In this document: positions 7,314 through 12,640 of the stretch, piece by piece | How positions within the stretch are numbered: the first letter of the stretch is position 1 | Layout of the letters: each line of letters starts with the position of its first letter | Origin: Betaproteobacteria bacterium | GTDB lineage: Bacteria > Pseudomonadota > Gammaproteobacteria > Burkholderiales > Usitatibacteraceae | NCBI GenBank assembly: GCA_025362705.1 | Contig: JANYFH010000002.1 | Span: forward strand, 1 to 12,640 | Direction of reading: 5' to 3' | DNA length: 12,640 bases | Made by a program: the position numbers and the translations under genes | The notes under the pieces: generated by a model | Seen by the model: only the letters and a program-made list of their open reading frames with translations | Database searches by the model: none | Told to the model about the DNA's origin: nothing

Positions 7314-7342
7314 AAGGCGGTAGCTTTATGCTGCCGCCTTTT
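7314..7342 (+). terminator. Rho-independent terminator or attenuator after the binding-protein gene
   Basis: AAGGCGGTAGC (7314-7324) pairs with GCTGCCGCCTT (7330-7340) over 11 positions, with one G-U wobble and a 5-base TTTAT loop, and runs directly into TTTT (7339-7342). It sits 33 bases after the binding-protein stop and before livH. It probably ends most transcripts so that the binding protein is made in excess, with read-through or a separate promoter feeding the permease genes. Confidence 0.72.
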
Positions 7343-7460
7343 CATATGTGCGTGCCAAAATACTCGGGTCGCTTGAAAAATAACACCGCTGATCACGGGT
7401 TTAACCAGCCGTCGAAGAATGCCGTCACGGGCACACACGAACCAAACTAGAAAGTAAGCC

Positions 7461-8351
7461 ATGGAAATTCTGCTCCAGCTTTTATTCAGTGGCATTGCCT
7501 TGGGCATGATTTACGCGGTGATCGCATTTGGCTATCAGCTTACATTTGCCACTTCCGGAACACTTAATTTTGGTCAGGGCGAAGCGCTGATGCTGGGCGC
7601 CTTGGTCGGCCTTAGTTTGGTCAGCACCATACACGGCGGACCATACTTGAATTTTTGGTTGATGATTCCTGTAGTGATGGTATTTGGTGCGTTGCAGGGC
7701 GCAGTAGTTGAGTGGATCGGCGTGCGTCCCGCCATCAAAGCAAAATCCGAATTCGGGTGGATCATGTCTACAATTGCGCTGGCCATCATCTTCAAGAATG
7801 TTGCGGAGAACATCTGGGGTAAGGATGATCTGACCTTTCCCTCGCCGGTGTCAGCCACGCCGTTTCACGTGTTTGGTGCCAACGTGCAGCTCATGCAGGT
7901 GTTGGTCGTCATCGGTGCAATTGCGATGATGCTCGCGGTTGAACTGTTTAACCGCAAATCCATTTATGGCAAGGCAGTCGTCGCCACGTCCAATGATCCC
8001 GATGCGGCAGGGCTGATGGGGATTAATACCGGTATGGTGATTACGTTTTCCTATGCGCTCTCATCCGCCACAGCCGCTTTTGCAGGCGTTCTGGTTGCGC
8101 CGCTAACGCTCACGGGCGCCACTATGGGCACGTCGCTGGGGCTCAAGGCGTTTGCGGTCGCGATTATTGGCGGGCTGACCTCGGGCATGGGTGCGGTCGT
8201 TGGCGGGCTGATTCTTGGCATATCCGAAACGCTCACCGGTTTTTACGTTTCGACCGGCTACAAAGAAGTGCCGGGACTCGTGCTGCTGCTGTTGGTGTTG
8301 GCAATCAAGCCGGCGGGTTTATTCGGCAAAGCCGCGATCAAAAAGGTATAG
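7461..8351 (+). CDS. livH: Branched-chain amino acid-type ABC transporter permease LivH
   Basis: A 296-residue inner-membrane permease of the LivH family (BPD_transp_2). The N-terminal block GYQLTFATSGTLNFGQGE (24-41) is the family hallmark. The cytoplasmic coupling segment (about 170-209: GKAVVATSNDPDAAGLMGIN and the following helix) is where the ATPase docks. About eight hydrophobic segments are present, ending with AIKPAGLFGK, the usual LivH C-terminus. It would pair with the LivM part of the downstream fusion protein to form the translocation pore. The ATG at 7461 has only a weak purine-rich site (GAAAGTAAG) before it. The 180-base gap from the binding-protein gene contains the hairpin at 7314-7342. 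livMG begins 3 bases after this stop. Confidence 0.94.
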   Translation: MEILLQLLFSGIALGMIYAVIAFGYQLTFATSGTLNFGQGEALMLGALVGLSLVSTIHGGPYLNFWLMIPVVMVFGALQGAVVEWIGVRPAIKAKSEFGWIMSTIALAIIFKNVAENIWGKDDLTFPSPVSATPFHVFGANVQLMQVLVVIGAIAMMLAVELFNRKSIYGKAVVATSNDPDAAGLMGINTGMVITFSYALSSATAAFAGVLVAPLTLTGATMGTSLGLKAFAVAIIGGLTSGMGAVVGGLILGISETLTGFYVSTGYKEVPGLVLLLLVLAIKPAGLFGKAAIKKV

Positions 8352-8354
8352 CGG

Positions 8355-10334
8355 ATGAACGCAAAGAAACTGGGACTATATGTCGCAGGCATCGCACTAC
8401 TGGCACTTTTTCCTGTGGTCGTACGCAACCCTTATTACATCCATCTCGCCGAAACCATTTTGATCTACGCGATCCTGTTGTTCGGGCTCGATATTGTCGT
8501 CGGCTATACCGGTGAAGTTTCGCTCGGTCATGCGGGTCTATTCGGCATTGGCTCGTACACGGCGGGCATTTTCTTTTTCAAACTCGGCGTGCCTTACGTG
8601 ATGCTGGTGGTTGGCGCAAGCGTCGTGGTCACTGCCATGTTCGGTGCCATTCTCGCGCTGCCAGCGTTGCGCGTAACTGGCCCTTATTTGGCAATGGTGA
8701 CGCTGGCGTTCGGCACCATTATCCAGATTTTGATCAACGAAATGACATTTCTGACCGAGGGTCCGTTAGGAATAAAAGTGCCGAAGCCATCGTTGTTCGG
8801 CCACAAACTCAACGAGCTGGAATATTTCTATTTTGTTGCGATATTGATGCTTTTTGCTCTTGTCGCGGTCAACCGTATTCTGCGTTCGCACCTCGGGCGC
8901 GCCTTCCAGGCGCTACGCGACAGTCCGGTGGCGTGCGATTGCATGGGAGTCTCGGTCTACCGGTACAAGGTCTACGCATTTGTCATCAGCGCGGCGCTGG
9001 CAGGGTTAGCCGGTAGCCTGTACACCTATTCTGAAGAATACATTTCGCCGAACACCTACAACTTTGAGCTGACGATCCTTTTCCTCCTTGCCGTTATCAT
9101 GGGCGGACGCAAAACGCGCAGCGGTCCGCTGCTCGGTGCACTGATTGTGGTGACACTGCCCAGCTTGCTGTCAGACATCAGTTTGTTTCGTGGCATTGCA
9201 ACTGCTGCAGCGATACTAGGCGTGGTCATCACGGCGATTTTGCTCGTCAAACGGCAGAAGACATGGCGCGACGTGATCGTGCCGGTGACGTCGGTCATTG
9301 CCATGGCGGCTTTTTCCTACAATCTGGAAAACATTGTTGATTGGCGTTTGACCATTTTTGGTTTCATGACGCTGTTCGTCGTGTATTACTTGCAGGACGG
9401 CATTGTTGGCTACCTGCGGAACGTCTCGGGAAAGTTATGGCCGCGTCGCGCTGAGGTCAACGATATAGATGGCGTCAGTGCGTCCGAAGCGTGGGCACCA
9501 CGATCGCAAGCAGCGCAGACGTCAGGCAAACTCCTTGAAGCCAGCAACATTCTCATGCAGTTTGGCGGCCTGAAAGCCTTGAACGCGGTTGATCTGCATG
9601 TTGCCAGGGGAGCGATACACGGACTCATCGGCCCCAATGGTTCGGGCAAAAGCACAATGATGAATGTACTGACAGGTATCTACCAGCCGACTGCTGGCAG
9701 TGTTGCCTTCGACGCTCGTTCCATCGTGGGGCAGACACCCTCCCAAATCGCATTGGCCGGCATAGCGCGCACGTTCCAGAATGTTCAGTTGTTTGGTGAG
9801 ATGACTGCCACCGAAAATGTGCTCGTTGGCCTGCACCATACCTTTCACAGCAATCTGTTCGATGTCGTGTTCAACACGCGCCGCTATCGCGATGAAGAGC
9901 GCGCTGCGCATCAACGTGCAGCCGGCATCCTGCAATTTGTCGGGTTGTCCGACATGGCGCACGAGGAAGCGCGCAACCTGCCTTACGGAAAGCAGCGCCT
10001 GCTCGAAATCGGTCGCGCCCTGGGCCTGGATCCCAAGCTGTTGTTGCTTGATGAGCCGGCAGCCGGCTTGACCGCGCCGGACATAAAAGTTTTGATCGAG
10101 ATCATTCGCAAGATTCGCGATCACGGCATCACGATCATCCTGATTGAGCACCATATGGATGTAGTGATGACAATTTCTGACTTGGTCACGGTTCTCGACT
10201 TCGGCCAGAAAATTGCCGAAGAAAAACCGGCGCTGGTTCAGTCTGATCCCAAGGTTATCGAGGCCTATCTGGGCAGCAGCGTGACCGATTCGGCTCATGC
10301 GGTCCAGTCTGTTGCAGACGCTGCACCGGCGTAA
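8355..10334 (+). CDS. Fused branched-chain amino acid-type ABC transporter permease/ATPase (LivM-LivG)
   Basis: A 659-residue fusion of a LivM permease (about 1-355) with a LivG ATPase (about 393-640) through a polar Ser/Ala-rich linker (about 360-392). The permease has the LivM block YTGEVSLGHAGLFGIGSY (51-68) and the coupling segment near 183-221. An added stretch of about 45 residues (roughly 278-325) with one or two extra hydrophobic segments precedes the usual WRLTIFG end. In the ATPase, Walker A is GPNGSGKST (426-434), the Q-loop Gln is 475, the ABC signature is LPYGKQR (542-548, a variant of the usual LivG LSYGQQR), Walker B is LLLLDEP (562-568), and the switch His is 599. All catalytic residues are intact. 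AAAAGG at 8341-8346 sits 8 bases before the ATG. The frame is continuous, so this is a true fusion and not two joined reading frames. Similar fusions occur in Betaproteobacteria as far as I recall. Confidence 0.93.
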   Translation: MNAKKLGLYVAGIALLALFPVVVRNPYYIHLAETILIYAILLFGLDIVVGYTGEVSLGHAGLFGIGSYTAGIFFFKLGVPYVMLVVGASVVVTAMFGAILALPALRVTGPYLAMVTLAFGTIIQILINEMTFLTEGPLGIKVPKPSLFGHKLNELEYFYFVAILMLFALVAVNRILRSHLGRAFQALRDSPVACDCMGVSVYRYKVYAFVISAALAGLAGSLYTYSEEYISPNTYNFELTILFLLAVIMGGRKTRSGPLLGALIVVTLPSLLSDISLFRGIATAAAILGVVITAILLVKRQKTWRDVIVPVTSVIAMAAFSYNLENIVDWRLTIFGFMTLFVVYYLQDGIVGYLRNVSGKLWPRRAEVNDIDGVSASEAWAPRSQAAQTSGKLLEASNILMQFGGLKALNAVDLHVARGAIHGLIGPNGSGKSTMMNVLTGIYQPTAGSVAFDARSIVGQTPSQIALAGIARTFQNVQLFGEMTATENVLVGLHHTFHSNLFDVVFNTRRYRDEERAAHQRAAGILQFVGLSDMAHEEARNLPYGKQRLLEIGRALGLDPKLLLLDEPAAGLTAPDIKVLIEIIRKIRDHGITIILIEHHMDVVMTISDLVTVLDFGQKIAEEKPALVQSDPKVIEAYLGSSVTDSAHAVQSVADAAPA

Positions 10335-10341
10335 TGGAATC

Positions 10342-10345
10342 GAGG
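10342..10345 (+). promoter_or_regulatory. Ribosome binding site deciding the livF start
   Basis: GAGG lies six bases before the ATG at 10352. It falls inside the six codons that an alternative start at 10334 (overlapping the livMG stop as TAATG) would add, so 10352 is preferred. Confidence 0.6.
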
Positions 10346-10351
10346 CAGAGC

Positions 10352-11068
10352 ATGTTATCCATTTCCAACCTTCACGCGGCATACGGCAAAGTCGAGGTGC
10401 TGCACGGCATTTCGCTTGAAGTTCCCAAAGGCAAAGTCGTGACCCTGATCGGCTCCAATGGTGCCGGCAAGACCACCACCATGCGTGCTATTTCGGGCAT
10501 GATCAAACCGGTATCCGGAACCGTCATGTTGGGCGGCAAGGACATCACCGGGTTGGATTCGCATCGCATCAGCCGCGCGGGTCTGGCGCACTCGCCCGAG
10601 GGTCGTCGCGTGTTTTCGACGATGAGCGTCAACGACAATTTAATGCTCGGCGCTTTCCCGCGCCTGACTGGTTCCCGGCCCAAAGGCGACGTAAATGCCG
10701 ATCTCGAGAAAGCGATGGAGCTGTTTCCGCGACTGAAAGAGCGCCGCACTCAGCTCGCTGGCACATTGTCGGGCGGTGAACAACAGATGCTCGCCATGGC
10801 GCGTGCGGTAATGTTGAATCCGGATGTTATTTTGCTGGACGAGCCTTCAATGGGATTGGCGCCGATTCTTGTCGACGAAGTTTTTCGCATCATCAGGAAT
10901 TTGAAAGAGCGTGGCGTGACCATGTTGCTGGTCGAGCAGTTTGCCGCAGCCGCACTAAATGTGGCAGACCATGGCTATGTGCTGGAAAATGGCCGAATCG
11001 CAGTAAGCGGTCCGGCCGAGAAGTTGCGCGACGATCCGGCTGTCAAAGCTGCTTATCTCGGGGGTTAA
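10352..11068 (+). CDS. livF: Branched-chain amino acid-type ABC transporter ATP-binding protein LivF
   Basis: A 238-residue cytoplasmic ATPase. From the chosen start, Walker A is GSNGAGKT (34-41), SPEGRRVF (about 81-88) occupies the Q-loop region as usual in LivF, the ABC signature is LSGGEQQ (139-145), and Walker B is ILLDEP (160-165). The switch position is VEQ with Gln196 instead of His, which is normal for LivF (E. coli has VEQN). It would form the ATPase pair with the LivG half of the fusion, powering import through LivH and LivM. The preferred ATG at 10352 has a GAGG site and gives the canonical MLSISNLHAAYGK start. A possible earlier ATG at 10334 overlaps the livMG stop by one base. 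The C-terminus AAYLGG is typical. The next gene starts 34 bases downstream. Confidence 0.94.
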   Translation: MLSISNLHAAYGKVEVLHGISLEVPKGKVVTLIGSNGAGKTTTMRAISGMIKPVSGTVMLGGKDITGLDSHRISRAGLAHSPEGRRVFSTMSVNDNLMLGAFPRLTGSRPKGDVNADLEKAMELFPRLKERRTQLAGTLSGGEQQMLAMARAVMLNPDVILLDEPSMGLAPILVDEVFRIIRNLKERGVTMLLVEQFAAAALNVADHGYVLENGRIAVSGPAEKLRDDPAVKAAYLGG

Positions 11069-11102
11069 TGGTGCGCGGAGTGCTTCACCAAGGGTTGTTG
11101 GC

Positions 11103-12068
11103 ATGAAGCCAAAAGTGCTCGTTACGCGCGCGGTGTTTCCCGAAGTGCTGACAATTTTGTCAGGCAAAGCGGACGTTGATCACAATGCCAGTGACGATAT
11201 CCTGGCGCCATCCGCACTGAGAGCCCGCGCGGCTGGATGCAAAGGCGTCATTACCTGCCTCACTGAAAAAATTGACGCCGCCTTTTTTGACGCATGCCCT
11301 TCGGTAAGGGCGGTGAGCAATATCGCGGTGGGCTACAACAACATTGATGTGACCGAGGCCAGCAAGCGCGGCGTAATGGTTACCAATACGCCGGGCGTTT
11401 TGGACGACACCACAGCCGATCTTACATTCGCATTGCTGATGGCCACTGCGCGCCGCATCACCGAAACCGAACGACGTCTGCGCAACGGGGAGTGGAAAAA
11501 AGGCTTCGCATTGCAGCAATGGCTGGGCACCGATATTCACCACGCATCGCTAGGCATTATTGGAATGGGGCGTATCGGCCAGACCATTGCGCGGCGCGCC
11601 TCGGGGTTTGAAATGAACGTGCGTTATCACAATCGCACGCGGCTCGATGGTGCAACCGAGACGAAATTAAACGTGCACTATGCAAGCTTCGATGCCATCC
11701 TGCGCGAGAGCGATTTTGTGGTGGTGATGGTACCGTATTCCACGGCGACGCATCATCTCATCAAGGCCGAAGATCTCGCACTTATGAAACCGGGTGCCAT
11801 TTTTATCAATACTGCACGCGGCGGCGTTGTCGATGATGTCGCGTTGATTGCCGCGTTAAAAGAAAAACGCATCGCGGGAGCAGGCATCGACGTGTTTGAA
11901 GGTGAACCCGCGTTGAATCCTGATTTCCTGAAACTCGACAATGTCGTCCTGACACCGCATATTGGCAGTGCCACGCACGCTACACGCATGCGCATGGCTG
12001 CGCTCGCGGCCGAAAACATGACAACCGCGCTGACAGGAAAAACGCCCCCCAATCTGGTCAATCCTTAA
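11103..12068 (+). CDS. D-2-hydroxyacid dehydrogenase, glyoxylate/hydroxypyruvate reductase B-like
   Basis: A 321-residue NAD(P)-dependent enzyme of the D-isomer specific 2-hydroxyacid dehydrogenase family, close in length to E. coli GhrB. It interconverts a 2-oxo acid (glyoxylate, hydroxypyruvate, 2-ketogluconate and similar) and its D-2-hydroxy acid. The substrate-binding loop SNIAVGYNNIDV (72-83) is conserved. The nucleotide-binding Rossmann motif is GIIGMGRIG (151-159). The catalytic trio is Arg239 in NTARGG, Glu268 in VFEGEP and His286 in LTPHIGSAT. AAGGG at 11090-11094 lies 8 bases before the ATG. The 34-base gap after livF and the 15-base gap to the next dehydrogenase suggest a shared transcript with the transporter. 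Substrate specificity within the family cannot be settled from these motifs; glyoxylate or hydroxypyruvate is the best guess. Confidence 0.9.
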   Translation: MKPKVLVTRAVFPEVLTILSGKADVDHNASDDILAPSALRARAAGCKGVITCLTEKIDAAFFDACPSVRAVSNIAVGYNNIDVTEASKRGVMVTNTPGVLDDTTADLTFALLMATARRITETERRLRNGEWKKGFALQQWLGTDIHHASLGIIGMGRIGQTIARRASGFEMNVRYHNRTRLDGATETKLNVHYASFDAILRESDFVVVMVPYSTATHHLIKAEDLALMKPGAIFINTARGGVVDDVALIAALKEKRIAGAGIDVFEGEPALNPDFLKLDNVVLTPHIGSATHATRMRMAALAAENMTTALTGKTPPNLVNP

Positions 12069-12083
12069 CCTCTGGAGCACAAC

Positions 12084-12640
12084 ATGAAACTCGCATTCCT
12101 GGGCCTTGGCGTAATGGGCTATCCCATGGCAGGCCATCTCAAAGCCAAAGGGTATAGCGTTATCGTCTACAACCGCACCACCGCCAAAGCTGAGGCTTGG
12201 GTCAAGCAACACGGCGGCGCACTCGGCAAGACACCCGAGGAAGCGGTAAGCGACGCTGATATGGTAATGATGTGTGTCGGCAATGACAGGGACTTGATTG
12301 AAGTCGGCGGCGCTGCCATTGCGGCAATGAAACCCGGCACCATTCTCGTCGACCACACGACAGCTTCCGCCGACGTAGCACGGCAACTTTATGAAGGTGC
12401 GAAGGGTAAGGCGGTGCAATTCATCGATGCGCCGGTATCCGGTGGGCAGGCCGGAGCCGAGAAGGGCCAGCTCACTGTGATGTGCGGTGGCGATCAGGCG
12501 GCATTTGACGCTGCTAAACCGGTGATCGATTGCTACGCCAAGGCCACAACACTCATGGGCGCTTCGGGTGCCGGGCAACTGACCAAGATGGTGAACCAGA
12601 TTTGCATCGCCGGCCTCGTGCAGGCGCTATCCGAAGGCTT
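12084..12640 (+). CDS. NAD(P)-dependent oxidoreductase, 3-hydroxyisobutyrate dehydrogenase/tartronate semialdehyde reductase family (partial, runs off the right edge)
   Basis: The first 185 residues of a beta-hydroxyacid dehydrogenase, cut by the window end (full family length is about 290-300). The start ATG has GGAG at 12074-12077, six bases upstream. The N-terminus MKLAFLGLGVMGYPMAGHL carries the dinucleotide-binding GLGVMG (7-12). The substrate-binding block DAPVSGGQAGAEKGQLTVM (115-133) and the catalytic Lys168 in GQLTKMVNQ are present. Asn171 is followed by Gln where many relatives have NN. Family members reduce tartronate semialdehyde to glycerate, oxidise 3-hydroxyisobutyrate in valine breakdown, or reduce succinic semialdehyde. 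Next to a GhrB-like enzyme, tartronate semialdehyde reductase is attractive. Next to a Liv transporter, 3-hydroxyisobutyrate dehydrogenase is equally arguable. The sequence seen does not decide. Confidence 0.88.
   Translation, partial: MKLAFLGLGVMGYPMAGHLKAKGYSVIVYNRTTAKAEAWVKQHGGALGKTPEEAVSDADMVMMCVGNDRDLIEVGGAAIAAMKPGTILVDHTTASADVARQLYEGAKGKAVQFIDAPVSGGQAGAEKGQLTVMCGGDQAAFDAAKPVIDCYAKATTLMGASGAGQLTKMVNQICIAGLVQALSEG

Noticed and set aside
9522..10382. Long minus-strand open frame opposite the LivG ATPase region
   Set aside because: It lies fully across intact ABC ATPase motifs on the plus strand and shows no recognisable protein features.
1..12640. Search for CRISPR arrays, insertion sequence ends, tRNA/rRNA genes, toxin-antitoxin or defence genes
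   Set aside because: No regularly spaced repeats, no terminal inverted repeats with a transposase, no cloverleaf-like RNA, and every substantial coding region is accounted for by metabolic, transport or cell-wall genes.

Overview
The window is an ordinary-looking chromosomal stretch from a Gram-negative bacterium of moderate GC. It most resembles Betaproteobacteria (Burkholderiales-like). That placement rests on protein style and gene content (a LivM-LivG fusion transporter, LutABC, GhrB-like and 3-hydroxyisobutyrate dehydrogenase-like enzymes, an exported penicillin-binding endopeptidase) and is an inference, because no rRNA or other marker gene is present. Almost every gene reads left to right and coding density is high. 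I see no transposase, integrase, CRISPR array, tRNA, rRNA or phage gene.

Layout. (1) Positions 1-76 hold the first codons of a minus-strand gene whose N-terminus looks like a PLP-dependent Cys/Met metabolism enzyme. It diverges from a penicillin-binding protein 7-type endopeptidase (188-1120), which is followed by a small MAPEG membrane protein (1191-1592). (2) lutA, lutB and lutC (1644-4538) encode the iron-sulfur L-lactate utilisation complex. They are followed after 7 bases by a 12-TM-class ArsB/NhaD/SLC13-like permease (4546-5820). (3) A ~300-base intergenic region (5821-6119) has a possible terminator and several inverted repeats. It precedes a branched-chain amino acid family ABC transporter: periplasmic binding protein (6120-7280), a strong terminator-like hairpin (7314-7342), LivH permease (7461-8351), a fused LivM permease-LivG ATPase (8355-10334), and LivF ATPase (10352-11068). 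(4) A GhrB-like D-2-hydroxyacid dehydrogenase (11103-12068) and a 3-hydroxyisobutyrate/tartronate-semialdehyde reductase family enzyme (12084 to the window edge) follow with very short gaps.

How they fit together. Lut oxidises a 2-hydroxy acid (L-lactate) to the 2-oxo acid, the adjacent permease may import an organic acid, and the two dehydrogenases act on hydroxy/oxo acids of the glyoxylate-hydroxypyruvate-tartronate semialdehyde type. The window may therefore be a small-organic-acid utilisation neighbourhood, and the Liv-type ABC transporter in its middle may carry something other than leucine, isoleucine or valine. That functional link is inferred from gene order alone. I found no convincing undescribed system. 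The items most worth a second look are the fused LivMG with an extra membrane segment, the unassigned permease next to lutABC, and the transporter-dehydrogenase linkage.
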